Below are positions 29,622-40,600 of a stretch of DNA of 64,000 nucleotides, one piece after another. Source of the stretch: Pachyseris speciosa (Eukaryota; Cnidaria; Anthozoa; Scleractinia; Pachyseridae); assembly GCA_016490735.1 (NCBI GenBank), contig JAEMWC010000625.1, forward strand, positions 318,501 to 382,500, in the 5' to 3' direction. A model generated the notes under the pieces. That model saw nothing but the letters and a program-made list of their open reading frames with translations. It made no database searches and was not told the origin of the DNA. How positions within the stretch are numbered: the stretch's first letter is position 1; each line of letters starts with the position of its first letter. The position numbers and the translations under genes are program-made.

Positions 29622-32600
29622 GTGGAGGCACGGGTTGTTGTGATGCCCGGAGGTTCGAGCGAAGCAGGGAGTTCGGCGAGTGCCGCCAGTAGCAGTGAAG
29701 TTTCGACGCCTGTGGCTGTTGAAGTTGGGGGATTACAGCCTTTTCAAGTTAAGGGAGATCCGCATTCCATTTCACAGCGTTGGAAAAAATGGAAAAGGGC
29801 TTTTCAGTTGTACGTGCTAGGAAAAGGAGTCACGAATGATCCGCAGAAACGAGGTCTTCTACTTCACACGGCCGGCCTGGAGGTACAAGAAGTTTTCTTT
29901 ACCCTTGTGTCTGACGGTGAGGACAAGGACTACGCCGCCACTTTAAAGGTATTAGATGATTACTTTATCCCTAAAGCCAACGTGCCTTTCGAAAGACACG
30001 TATTCAGGCAAATTGGCCAAAATAGCGAGGAGACTGTTGATCAATTTGTCTGTCGGTTGAGACAACGTGCAGCCTCGTGTGACTTCGGAGAGCGGGAGGA
30101 TGAGTACATCAGAGATCAGCTAATTGATAAATGCTATTCAGCAAAGTTGCGTAGGAAATTTCTTGAAAAACAAGGCAGTGTTACGTTGAATGACCTTTTA
30201 ATAATTGCCAGGGCACAGGAAGCAGTTGATTTGCAAATGGAAGCAATGGGAGGGAACGCTTGTTCAGAGCAAGTGAACAGTGTCACTGATGTAAAGTTTG
30301 GTGTGAACAGTGAGAAGAGAGAGTGTTTTAACTGTGGTCGGGAGGACCATCTTGCTAGAGATTGGAGATGCCCTGCTAGAGGTCGTAAATGCGATCAATG
30401 TGGAGCAGTCGGTCATTTTAAGGTTAAGTGTCATAAAAGGCCACAGCGAGGTTCCCAACAGTGGCAGAAACAAGGTGCCAGCAGTTGGGGTAGGAAAATT
30501 GATCCAAAAGGAACTGATAGGGGCAGGAAGACCAACACCAATTATGTTGACAGTCACGCTGATGGAGAGGTGGAAAAAGGGGAAAGGCCTAATTCTACAT
30601 ATGAGTATGTGTTTTCTGTGGGAGATGAGGTGAATCACAGTGATGGAATAGTAACCCTGCAGATTGGAGGAGTCATTTTGCCAAATGTTCTAATTGACTC
30701 AGGGGCGACATGCAACCTTCTTGGGAAGGAAACCTGGGAGTGGCTCAAGAATCAGAACGTCCAGTGTCAGACCCGCAAAGAAGCTAAGGCCTTATTTGCA
30801 TATGGAAACACCAGACCACTGCCAACACTAGGAACATTTACAGCGGATGTCTCGTCAGCGGACACAAATGTCACCTGTGAAGCTGATTTCGTGGTCTTGG
30901 ATGGAAATGGCAGAACTCTCCTTTGTCGAGACACAGCTGAGAAATTACATCTGCTGCGTATTGGACCTATGCATGCTGTGAACAGTGTTGGAGCAGAGGC
31001 TATGGGGCAAGATATCAAGGACAAATACAAGGAACTGTTTAATGGTGTAGGTCTCCTTAAGGGCTATGAGTTGAAGCTGAACATCGACGAGTCTGTGAAG
31101 CCGGTGGCACAACCTGTACGAAGGATCCCATTTGCTGTAAGAGAGAAAGTGGAGAGAAAGCTAGATGAATTACTGGTAAATGGAATAATAGAAGAGGTAC
31201 CTGAGGGGCCAACTGGGTGGGTTTCACCACTGGTCGTCGTACCCAAACCTGATGGGGACATTAGAGTTTGTGTCGATATGAGACGTGCAAATCAGGCGAT
31301 TATCAGGGAGCGTCAGCCCATCCCGACAGTTGAAGAAGTTCTCCAAGACCTAAATGGCAGTACAGTGTTCAGTCGAGTGGATCTGAAGTGGGGATTTCAC
31401 CAGATACTTCTTGCAGAAGAAAGCAGGCATGTGACAACATTTGTTACCCACCGCGGCCTTTACAGATACACCCGACTCATGTTTGGAGTGACCTCAGCAC
31501 CTGAAAAATATCAACAAATCATCCGGGATGTACTACGTGGCTGTGATGGTGTGGTCAACATTGCAGATGACCTGGTGATCCATGGAAAGGACCTTGAGCA
31601 GCATGACGAGAGGCTTTTTGCTGTCCTTGACCGGTTGAAGACGGCTGGTTTGACGTTGAACGAAAGCAAGTGTGAGTTCAGGCTACCAAGGTTGACATTC
31701 TTTGGGCATGAAGTAACACAGAATGGTGTGAAACCCAGTGAAGAGAAAATTGCAGCAATCCTACATGCAGACCCACCACAGAATGCCAGCGAAGCAAGAT
31801 CTTTCCTAGGTCTGGTTCAGTTTGTGTCTAAGTTTGTTCCAGACTTGTCATCTGTCGCGGAACCGATCCAGAGACTAACTCACAAGAATGTAGAATTCAA
31901 GTGGCACCCAGAACAGCAGACTGCATTTGAGAAGTTAAAGGAACTGATCACGAGTGCAAATGCTCTGGCTTACTTCAATGTAGGTGGCAGAACAAGAATT
32001 GTTGCAGATGCATCCCCTGTGGGTCTTGGAGCGGTGTTAACTCAGTTGCAGGGCAGTGAGTGGAGAGTGATTGCTTATGCCTCAAGACGGCTGACAGATG
32101 TAGAGAGGCGGTACAGCCAAACCGAGAAAGAGGCCCTCGCTCTTGTGTGGGCTTGTGAACGCTTTAACATGTATGTTTTTGGAAGAGAATTTGAGCTAGA
32201 AACGGATCACAAGCCGCTGGAGTACATTTACTCACCAAAGTCAAAACCTTCAGCCCGGGTGGAACGGTGGGTCCTTCGCTTGCAGGCTTATGACTTCAAG
32301 GTTGTCTACAGGCCAGGCAGAACCAACATTGCAGATGCTTTGTCCAGACTGAATTGCAAGTTCCGTGGTGATGATGGAGAACATTACGACTATGTCCATG
32401 CTGTAGCTGAGAGCAGCGTCCCTTGTTCCCTGATGTCCACTGAAATAGAGGAGGCTTCAGCTGGTGATCTGGAACTAAACCTTATTAAGGAATGTGTGAG
32501 AACGGGAGACTGGAGTAGGTGTAATGTCCCTGCCTACTTGCAAGTGAAGAACGAATTGTGTACCTTTGGTCAGCTGCTGCTGCGTGGTTCCAGGCTGGTA

Positions 32601-33788
32601 ATTCCCAAGGTGCTGAGAGAGCGTGTTTTGCAGTTGGCCCACGAAGGGCATCAGGGCATTGTCAAAATGAAATGCAGGCTACGTAGTAAGGTTTGGTGGC
32701 CCAAGATGGATACCGATGCGGAGAAATTGTGCAAGAGCTGTCATGGTTGCCAAGCTGTCAGTGAATATGCTGCCCCAGAACCTATGGCACGAGCCTTCCC
32801 ACCAAGCGGACCGTGGCAGGATTGCGCTGCAGATATATTGGGCCCTCTACCTTCTGGAGAGAATCTGCTTGTTGTGGTCGATTATTATAGCCGATATTTT
32901 GAAGTAGTTATCCTGAAGTCAACTACAAGTGCCAAGATCATTGATAGCCTTAAACCGATATTTTCTCGATTTGGAGTGCCCTATACACTCAAAACTGACA
33001 ACGGTCCCCAATTTGTTTCAGACGAATTTGAAGCCTTTCTCGCAGAAAATGGGATAGAACACCGCACAACACCACCGTTGTGGCCACAAGCCAATGGGGA
33101 GGTGGAACGCCAAAATCGCACATTGCTGAAAGTGATCCAGATTGCTCAAATTGAAGGGAAAGATTGGCGCAAGGAACTGCAGACATTTCTAATTGCATAC
33201 AGATCAACCCCTCAGATGACAACCGGGGCAACGCCATTTTACTTGATGTTCGGGAGGGAGATGCGAACCAAGCTACCAGACCTGAGGCGTGAGGCACCTA
33301 TCACCAGCGAGGAGATTCGTGACCGAGACTGGGCAAAGAAGCTGTCCCAAAAAGAATATGTTGATGCTAGGAGGCATGCGGTGGAGAACCAAGTAGAAAC
33401 TGGGGATAAAGTCCTCCTGAGAAACATGAAAACAAACAAGCTGTCCCCAAACTATGATCCAAGTCCTTGTGAAGTACTGGACAGAAAAGGAGGAGAGGTG
33501 ACAGTTAGGAACAAAGATGGTGTTGAGATAAAGCGGAACGTGTCATTTGTGAAAAAGTACAATGAGAGACTCGCAGAAAGTGTAAACACTGGACATCTAG
33601 AGCAGCAAGACGTGGTCGAAACAGGGGAAACTAAGGGGGAACGCGAACCCCCAGAGCCGACTTGTTCGACAAGACCTGTGCAGCCCATCGTTAGCCCGAG
33701 TCTGGCTCAGCAGATGACTAGCCCGAGGCCAACTCGAACTATTAGACTACCCAAACGATTTGATGATTATGAACTGTCAAAAAGGTGA
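29622..33788 (+). CDS. Gypsy gag-pol polyprotein, intact
   Basis: 1,388 residues with no stop or shift. Gag occupies about 1-290 with two zinc knuckles: CFNCGREDHLARDWRC near 235, where the last spacing is two longer than canonical, and CDQCGAVGHFKVKC near 257. Protease: LIDSGATCN near 355. Reverse transcriptase: RVCVDMRRAN near 550 and NIADDLVIHG near 647, with IADD in place of the usual Y-x-DD. RNase H: VADASPVGLG near 794 and TDHKPLEY. Integrase: the H-H-C-C finger from HEGHQG near 1,007 to CKSCHGC, then D (ADILGP), D (TDNGPQF) and E (GEVERQN) near 1,072, 1,125 and 1,160. A second ATG at 29,643 is also plausible. Confidence 0.95.
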   Translation: MEARVVVMPGGSSEAGSSASAASSSEVSTPVAVEVGGLQPFQVKGDPHSISQRWKKWKRAFQLYVLGKGVTNDPQKRGLLLHTAGLEVQEVFFTLVSDGEDKDYAATLKVLDDYFIPKANVPFERHVFRQIGQNSEETVDQFVCRLRQRAASCDFGEREDEYIRDQLIDKCYSAKLRRKFLEKQGSVTLNDLLIIARAQEAVDLQMEAMGGNACSEQVNSVTDVKFGVNSEKRECFNCGREDHLARDWRCPARGRKCDQCGAVGHFKVKCHKRPQRGSQQWQKQGASSWGRKIDPKGTDRGRKTNTNYVDSHADGEVEKGERPNSTYEYVFSVGDEVNHSDGIVTLQIGGVILPNVLIDSGATCNLLGKETWEWLKNQNVQCQTRKEAKALFAYGNTRPLPTLGTFTADVSSADTNVTCEADFVVLDGNGRTLLCRDTAEKLHLLRIGPMHAVNSVGAEAMGQDIKDKYKELFNGVGLLKGYELKLNIDESVKPVAQPVRRIPFAVREKVERKLDELLVNGIIEEVPEGPTGWVSPLVVVPKPDGDIRVCVDMRRANQAIIRERQPIPTVEEVLQDLNGSTVFSRVDLKWGFHQILLAEESRHVTTFVTHRGLYRYTRLMFGVTSAPEKYQQIIRDVLRGCDGVVNIADDLVIHGKDLEQHDERLFAVLDRLKTAGLTLNESKCEFRLPRLTFFGHEVTQNGVKPSEEKIAAILHADPPQNASEARSFLGLVQFVSKFVPDLSSVAEPIQRLTHKNVEFKWHPEQQTAFEKLKELITSANALAYFNVGGRTRIVADASPVGLGAVLTQLQGSEWRVIAYASRRLTDVERRYSQTEKEALALVWACERFNMYVFGREFELETDHKPLEYIYSPKSKPSARVERWVLRLQAYDFKVVYRPGRTNIADALSRLNCKFRGDDGEHYDYVHAVAESSVPCSLMSTEIEEASAGDLELNLIKECVRTGDWSRCNVPAYLQVKNELCTFGQLLLRGSRLVIPKVLRERVLQLAHEGHQGIVKMKCRLRSKVWWPKMDTDAEKLCKSCHGCQAVSEYAAPEPMARAFPPSGPWQDCAADILGPLPSGENLLVVVDYYSRYFEVVILKSTTSAKIIDSLKPIFSRFGVPYTLKTDNGPQFVSDEFEAFLAENGIEHRTTPPLWPQANGEVERQNRTLLKVIQIAQIEGKDWRKELQTFLIAYRSTPQMTTGATPFYLMFGREMRTKLPDLRREAPITSEEIRDRDWAKKLSQKEYVDARRHAVENQVETGDKVLLRNMKTNKLSPNYDPSPCEVLDRKGGEVTVRNKDGVEIKRNVSFVKKYNERLAESVNTGHLEQQDVVETGETKGEREPPEPTCSTRPVQPIVSPSLAQQMTSPRPTRTIRLPKRFDDYELSKR

Positions 33789-33978
33789 CTGAACACTGTT
33801 ATTTGGGGACCTGCTAGCAGCTGAACTTTGCATCTTACCGAACTGAACTTTGTTTCATGTTATAGCATTTAAGCTTGTGCTCCTGTTATATATATATATA
33901 TGTATTTTTGTTGGAGTTTTATTCCTTACAACAGCATGCTGTATTGTTTTCCTTAAAAAAAAAAAAAACATGGAGGGA

Positions 33979-34162
33979 TGTAGTGTACACTGTATTAGAC
34001 CGGAAGTTTACCGGAAACCATTTCTGGGTTTCCCAAGATGCGTAGTGGGGTTGGTTGTAATGTGAATGTGTGTGTTCGGGGAAGCCATATTGTGTTAGCG
34101 TTAGACGTTGTGTTCATCCTGTAACATCGAGGCAGCTAGCCATTAAAGGACGAGATTTCACA
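33979..34162 (+). repeat. Gypsy 3' LTR
   Basis: 184 bp, identical to the 5' LTR by eye, preceded by A13 and CATGGAGGGA (polypurine tract candidate) and followed by the AAACC target duplication. Identity of the two LTRs implies a recent insertion. Confidence 0.9.
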
Positions 34163-37100
34163 AAACCGCTCTCGCATTCTTGGTTTGACCATGTCTTCGA
34201 TTTTGTGGGAGCTGCTCGCCATGTACAGACTGTCGGTGTCCATCTGAATCAGTTCGAAGTTCCGCCGGTCCATGAATGTGAGGAGGAAGTCGTAATAGAA
34301 CTGCAACACCAGCAGCTTTGCCAGCTGATACACCGCAATACCAATCTGAAATGGACGGCTGATCTTTATCTGTCTTTTGCGGGTTTCGATTTCAAATGCA
34401 CCTCCAACGAGATTGAGCGCTGTTGCCGAGCAGTTTGAACACATCTGCCAACAGAGCTTTGTCCCTGTCCTTGCTCCTTCCTTTCTTGCTTCTGTGACTT
34501 GGTCGACAAACCAAACGAATGGTCTTCGGGGGGAGTACTCAATGGTGCCATAAACGGCTGTAATAACAGCTTTGTGTTGCAGATACCAAAACAGTAGCGG
34601 AGCGTAAAGCAAAGTTTTCTCTGTTTTCAAAGCTCAAACCAATCTTCTTCCATTCCCCCTGTTGCGTTTGGTTCTTTTCATGTAATCTTTCATGTGCTCT
34701 GGCACTGCATCCTCAGGAATTTCTTTGTTGACGAAGAAAGGGGGAATTTCCTGAAACACAGGCCAAAGCTGCTTGGGGATTTCGATATCAACCTCAGCAA
34801 AGCCGAACCATTTCTTTGCCAGAACCATTTTTGTGAAGGCGGCAACGTGGTGTGGATCTCCTGGTCTTTCAAAATGTTGAACTTCTCCTTTTCCACAAGG
34901 CATTTCTTTTGCCATTGTGGATAAATACAGGGCGTTGGCGTCGTATCCCAAGATTGCTTCACATTTCTTTGGGTTTTGGTATTGGTGGCCGCGGATGAAC
35001 GTTTCGCCAGCTGCGTGGTAACGGGTGAACACCATACTTGGCCCACCGACAACCGCGCCTTTCACCATTGTGTATGCTTCCTCGTCTGGATTCCACAACC
35101 CTCGGTTTCCTTTCTCTTTTGCAAGTTCGCGGAGTGCTCCGTCCAGAAGATAACGTAGACTGACACCTGGGATTGACAAAGCGTCTTTCAACATGTCGAT
35201 GTTTTTCTCTGCGTAAAACTCTTTCATTTTGGTAATCGCTTCGATACCGGGCCGCACATCCAGATCGTTGTAAAAGCGCAACCAGTCTGAAAAGGTTTTC
35301 ATTCCTTTCTCGTGGAACAACTTCTTGCACTTTTTCCATTCACTGCGCGTCAGAACAAACTTTTCTTTCAACTTCGAATACCAATGTGGATAGTCGGGAA
35401 GACCAGGGAAATCCAGCTTGTCGCCTGAATCAAACCATTCGTATAGCAACCACCATTTCTGCCCTGCACATTTGAAAGATTTTACCCAAGCATCGTAATC
35501 TGTTCCAGGACCAAGATAGTTGATGATGTCAAGAAACAACTGATGTTCTGATGTACATAATTTTGTTGGTTGACTTTGCGACTTGGCAGTCCCCCTCTTC
35601 GTCAGTCATTTTTTCCACAAAGTGACTTTTTATCATGTTGAGGTTGTATTTTTCGCTGTTGAAACCAACCACGGGCACTTGGTGACACCAGTCGAATAGG
35701 TTTTGCTGCGCACTTTTGGGAAGGTATTTGTGGTCAGTGAGGAGGAAATTTTTGAGGACGTTTCCTCTGATTCTTTTTACTCTGGCTTCCAACTCTTCCA
35801 CAGATGCTTTGACCAGCTTTTCTGGGTTTTTGTCCTGCAAGTGGGTGATTCGTTCTTGAAAGTTGTTGCCGATTGAAACAGAAATTGGTGTGTGCGCATT
35901 TACGAAACGGAGATCTGTTGTTGCCCGAAGTTGTTCGTTGTGGTTCATTATCGCTTCGAAATCGAAGAATATGAAGAAGGGATAGATGGTGTGTTTGTAG
36001 TCGGGCATTTGCAGCGGTTTTTTAATGGGTTCGGAATCCCATTCCCATTCCTCACCTTGTGGTTGACTGTTTTCTTGGTCGAACTCACACTCCCACTTCT
36101 CGATCACTTCGAAATCCTCTGCTTCCAATTTTTCTTTGATTGTTTTCGTTTCTTCGAAAAGCTGTCTCGGTGTTTTCCCCTTCTTGGTTGGTGTGTCAAA
36201 CTTGTAACGGTTACAGAAAGGGCAGCCGTGGTAAAAACACCCATGAAAGTGGAAGATCTTTTTGCGTTCCAGGTTGAAACCGTCAACAGGAAACCAAGCC
36301 ACATATCTTTCGCTCCCGTGCCCAAACATTTGATGGTGGATGTGGAACTCCCTTTCTTTCTTTTCCCTTTCAATCCAGATAACAGCTTTGGAGAAAACCT
36401 TGGGAAAGGGAAAGAAGGCAGAGTTTGGCAATTGTGTTGGTTTGTTGGGACAGTTAATTTTTGTTTTCCCTTCGGTGCATCTTTCAAAATGTCTGTGAAG
36501 ATCACAAGATATTGTGAACCGCGCGCGAAAAACCCCACAACCATAGTTTTGATCAGCGTTTGAATTTTCTTGATCAGAAACGCGTGTCATCCCCAATGTC
36601 AGGATTGTTTTCATTTGCTCACATGGTCTTCTTCTCAAATACCAATAAACCTCTTCGTCATCTTGTTTTTCAGGCTCGAAAAATCTGATTCCAATCAAGT
36701 CTGTTATTGGTCGATCTTGGTTCAAAAACTCTTCCACGTTTCCCATCTGTTTCAAAGAAATGGGTGGAGCATCTTTAGCCTTGTTGGTTTGGAAAAACCC
36801 TTTTGCAAGTTGTTGCGCCGTTCTTTCGCAACGATCGATGCGGGCTCCATTGAAAATGGCAGTACAACGCCACACACAAAGGTTGTCGTTCTCCCCATCC
36901 ACTGACACCATTGCGCGACTGTGGGCTTGATTGTTCAACCATTTGAGAAGTTTTCCTTCACCCAACAAAGGTTCCCTGTCGTACACAACTTTCAAATCCA
37001 CAGTTTTGAATTCCACTAACCGCCATTTTCTGTCTGGAAAGAGAAGTGGTTCACTTTCTCTTTCTCCCTCTTTTTCCCTCAGCCAGGCCCTTCCTTCACT

Positions 37101-37496
37101 GATTCTTTGAAAGAGTGGTGAGGTGCGATCCATATGGTATTTCTCAATTTCTGCATCGCCTTCGTCCCGCCCATGTTCTTCTGGTTTCAGCTCAAGTTTA
37201 TAGGAATAGTTGTACACAAGGCGAAATGCCCGTTCTGCGTTTTCACTTATTGCTGTGGTGAATTTTTTTGTCAGATCGTTGGCAAGCCCAGCAGTTGCTT
37301 GCCAAACTGTGAGAGCCTTTCTCCCTCGTCCTCTTTGAAACCCATCATAGCGCAGAATTGATGGATCGCGTGCCCAAGGAGTTGGTATCTCTGTTTTAAG
37401 AATGGTGGTACGCCCAGCCATTCCGCGGGTGGAATTTCTTGCGCCAGCACCAAAATTATTTGCTGCTGGTTGAAGGTTTTGACTCACGGCCGCCAT
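34163..37496 (-). pseudogene. Polinton DNA polymerase B, N-terminal and central part, frameshifted
   Basis: From ATG 37,496 the first 655 codons are open. They include a HGCFYHGCPFC cluster near residue 420, the exonuclease motif FFDFEA near 515, and GFNSEKYNLNMIK near 612, where the usual Asp of Exo II is Asn. The frame changes at about 35,535 into a 301-codon stretch with polymerase motif A (YDANALYLSTM). It changes again near 34,632 and near 34,440, where motif B (LLGNSA) lies out of frame with its neighbours, then reaches motif C (MDTDSLYMA). The gypsy insertion follows at once. Family B polymerases of this type are protein-primed replicases. Dead in this copy. Confidence 0.8.
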
Positions 37497-37514
37497 CACT
37501 CTTGTCCCTTACCC

Positions 37515-37526
37515 CCTTTCTCTAAT
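37515..37526 (-). promoter_or_regulatory. ATTAGAGAAAGG motif upstream of polB
   Basis: Minus-strand match to the motif before the first left gene, 18 bp before the polB ATG, within the inverted terminal repeat. The following GGTAAGGGACAAGAGTGATGG is also shared with the left end apart from a few bases. Confidence 0.55.
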
Positions 37527-37567
37527 AGGCCGACGCCTTTTCCTTGGTTTCCTTTTTTCTTTACTTG

Positions 37568-37680
37568 AGTAGTAGTATCGGCGTCAAACAAATACTCGTT
37601 TTTTCCGACAAAACCCGACGAGCGAAGCGAGGAGGGTGTGTCGAAAAAAACCGTATTTGTTTCACGCCGATACTACTACT
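37568..37680. repeat. Right Polinton terminal repeat, outer hairpin
   Basis: 113 bp, the inverse of the left end with scattered differences. It also folds back: AGTAGTAGTATCGGCGT against ACGCCGATACTACTACT, with a loop around CGACGAGCGAAGCGAGG. The outer tips here pair better than at the left end (the left has one extra mismatch, CCACTACT). GCGCG follows directly. Confidence 0.85.
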
Positions 37681-40600
37681 GCGCGTCCCTTCAATTCCTG
37701 GTTTCGAGATGTTGACTCTCGGTCATAATCACAATCTTTGAAAACTCGTAAGAGAATGTTGAAAATGCGTGGTTTTTACTAGCTGTAATGAGTATTACTT
37801 GTTCGTACGATGTGGAGCACGTAAACAACAATTACTGAATTCCGACATTTTGACTCTCTAAGAGCATGTTCAAAGTAGGTAGTGTTTACCAGCTGTGATG
37901 AGTACAGAGAATTCCTGGTTTCCTTGAAAACTTGTAAGAGGGTGTTGAAAGTAGCAGGTTTTTACTAGCTGTGATGACTATTACTTGTGCGTACGGTGTG
38001 GAGCGCGTCCCATCAATTCCTTATTTCCGAGATTTTGACTCTCGGTCATAATCTCACTCTTTGAAACTTCGTAAGAGCATGTTGAAACTAGATGGCTTTT
38101 ACAGGCCGCGATGAGTGCTTATAGTGCGCACGTTCTGGAGCACGTGACATCAATTCCTGATTTCCGAGATTTTCACTCTCGGTCATAATCTCACTCTTTC
38201 AAAAGTTTTTAAGAGCATGTTGAAAGTAGGTGGTGAGTACTTCCTGTGCCCACGGTGTGGAGCGCGATCCATCAATTCCTAATTGCCTAGATTTTGACTC
38301 ACGGTCATAATCTACCTCTCTGAAAACTTGTAAGGGCATGTTGAAAGTAGGTGGCTTTTACTAGCTGTCATGAGTACTACTTGTGCGCACGGAGTAGATT
38401 TCGTCCCATCAATAAGTGATTTCCGAGAGTTTGAGTCTCGGTCATAATCTCACTCTTTGAAAACTTGTAAGAGCATGTTGAGAGTACGTGGTTTGTACTA
38501 GCTGTGACGAGTACTATTTGTGCGCACGTTGTGCAGCGCATCCCATCAATTCCTGGTCTGCGATATTTTGAATCTTGGTCATAATCTCACTCTTTGAAAA
38601 TTTATAAAAGGATGTTGAACGTAGGTGGTTTTTACCAGCTGTGATAAGTACAACTTGTGCGCACAGTGTGGAGTGCGTTCCATCAATTCCTGATTTTCGA
38701 GATTTTGATCGTCGGTCATCAACGCACGGTAAAACTTATAACAGCATGTTGAAAGTAGGTGCTTTTTACTAGCTCGGATGACAACTATTTGTGCGCGCGG
38801 TGTGGAGCGCGTGCAATAAATTCCTTATTTTGGAGATTTTGAGTCTGGGTAATAATCTCACTCTTTGAAAACTTGTAAGAGCATACTGCAAGTAGTTGGT
38901 TTTTATTAGCTCTGATGAGTACTACTTCTGAGCGCGCTGTGGAGCGCGTCCCATCAATTCCTGATTTTCGAGATTTTGACTGTCGGTCATAAACTCACTC
39001 TCCGAAAACTTGTAATAGGATGGTGAAATTAGGTGCTTTTTACAAGCTGTGATGGGTAGTACTTGCGCGCACGGTCTGGAGCGCGTCCCGTCAATTCCTT
39101 ATTTCCGAAAGTCTCACTCAGGTCGTAATCTCACTCTTTACTCTAGCTATCATGAGTACTTCTTGTGGGCACCGTGTGGAACTCGTCCAATAAATTCCTG
39201 ATTTCTGAGATTGAGAATCTCGGTCATAATCTCACTCTTTGAAAACTTCTAAAAGGATGTTGAAAGTAGGTGGTGTTTAGCTGAGATGATTACTACTTGA
39301 TCGCACGGTGTGGAGCGCGTCTCATTAATTCCTGATATTGAATCTCAGTCCGGATGTTGAATCTCAGTCATAATCACAATCTTTGAAAGCTTCTAAAAGG
39401 ATGTTGAAAGTAGGTTGTTTTTACTAGCTGTGATGAGTACTACTTGTGCGTTTGGTGTGGAGCGCGTCTCATCAATTCCTGATTTCCGATCTCTCTTTGA
39501 AAACTTGTAAGAGCATGCTGAAAGTAACTGGTTTCTACTTTCTGTCATAACTACCAATTGTGTGCTCGGTGTGGAGCGCGTCCCGTGAATTTCTGATTTC
39601 CGAGATTTTGACTCTCGGTCATAATCTCACTCTTTGAAAAGCTGTAAAAGCAATTTGGAAGTAAGCGGTCTCTACCAGCAGTGATGAGTACAACTTGTGC
39701 GCACAGTGTTGAGTGCGTTCCATCAATTCCCGATATCCGAGATTTTGACTGTTGCTCATAATCTCACGGTATAAAACTTGGGAGAGCATGTTAAAAGTAG
39801 GTCGTTTTTCTAGCTGTGATGAGTACTTCTTGTGCCCACGGTGTGTAGCGCGTCCATTCAATTCCTGATATCCGACATTGTGACTCAAGGTCATAATATA
39901 TCTCTTTGAAAACTTGTAAGGGCATGTTGAAAGTAGGTGGCTTTTACAAGCTGTCATGAGTACTACTTTTTCCAACAGAGGAGATCTTGTCGCATCAATT
40001 CGTGATTTCCGAGTTTTTGAATCTCGGTCATAATCTCACTCTTTGGAAACTTTTAAGAGCATGTTGAAACTAGGTGGTTTTTACTAGCTGTCATAAGTAC
40101 TACTTGAGTGCTTATAGTGCCCACGGTGTGGAGCGCGTCCCATCAATTCCTGATTGCCGAGATTTTGACTCTCTCGGTCATAATCTCACTCTTTGAAAAC
40201 TTGTAAGAGCATGTTGAAAGTAGGTGCTTTTTAGTAGCTGTGATGAGTACTACTTCTGACGGCGGTGAGAAGAGCGTCCCATAAATTCCTGCTTTTCGAG
40301 ATTTTCAATCTCGGTCGTAATCTCACTCTTTGAAAACTTCGAAAAAGATGTATAAAGTAGATGGTGTTTACAAGCTATAATGGGTACTACTTGTGCCCGC
40401 GGTGTGGAGCGCGTCCCATCAATTCCTGATTTCCGAGGTTTTCACTCTGGGTCATAATCTCACTCTTTGGAAACTTGTAAGAGCATCTTGAAAGTAAGTG
40501 GTTTTTCTAGCTGTCATGAGTACTTCTTGTGCACACGGTATAGGAGCCTGTCCCATCAATTCCTGATTTCCGATATTTTAACTCTGGGTCATAATCTCTC

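Larger units (their letters stand above)
29373..34162 (+). mobile_element. Gypsy (Ty3-type) LTR retrotransposon, apparently intact
   Basis: A 4,790-bp element with 184-bp LTRs, TG at the start and CA at the end, and AAACC target duplications at 29,368-29,372 and 34,163-34,167. After the left LTR comes TCTGGCGACGAGGATGGGAT, a primer-binding-site-like segment. Before the right LTR is a purine tract (GGAGGGA). One long gag-pol frame lies between. No envelope frame. It interrupts polB just behind the DNA polymerase DTDS motif. Confidence 0.95.
9913..37680. mobile_element. Polinton/Maverick DNA transposon, degenerate, with four nested insertions
   Basis: The 27.8-kb element has inverted terminal repeats starting AGTAGTAGTATCGGCGT and ending with the complement. 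It is flanked by GCGCG on both sides (9,908-9,912 and 37,681-37,685), which is part of the satellite unit. Its cargo is diagnostic: family B polymerase, retroviral-type integrase, packaging ATPase, capsid genes and small virion-type genes. Insertions at 12,073-17,582, about 21,235-23,290, 25,130-25,711 and 29,373-34,162 account for some 13 kb, leaving about 15 kb, within the family's usual 15-20 kb. Most genes carry frameshifts, so this copy looks inactive. I did not find an adenain-type protease gene. Confidence 0.9.

Noticed and set aside
33789..33978. Envelope gene for the gypsy element
   Set aside because: Only about 190 bp lie between the pol stop and the 3' LTR, with no open frame of useful size.
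35892..36563. 223-codon plus-strand ORF
   Set aside because: It is the complement of the open polB exonuclease region and shows no motif; a shadow frame.
9913..37680. Adenain-type protease gene in the Polinton
   Set aside because: Expected for the family, but I found no segment with a His-Asp/Glu-Cys protease pattern; it may be deleted or too decayed to see.
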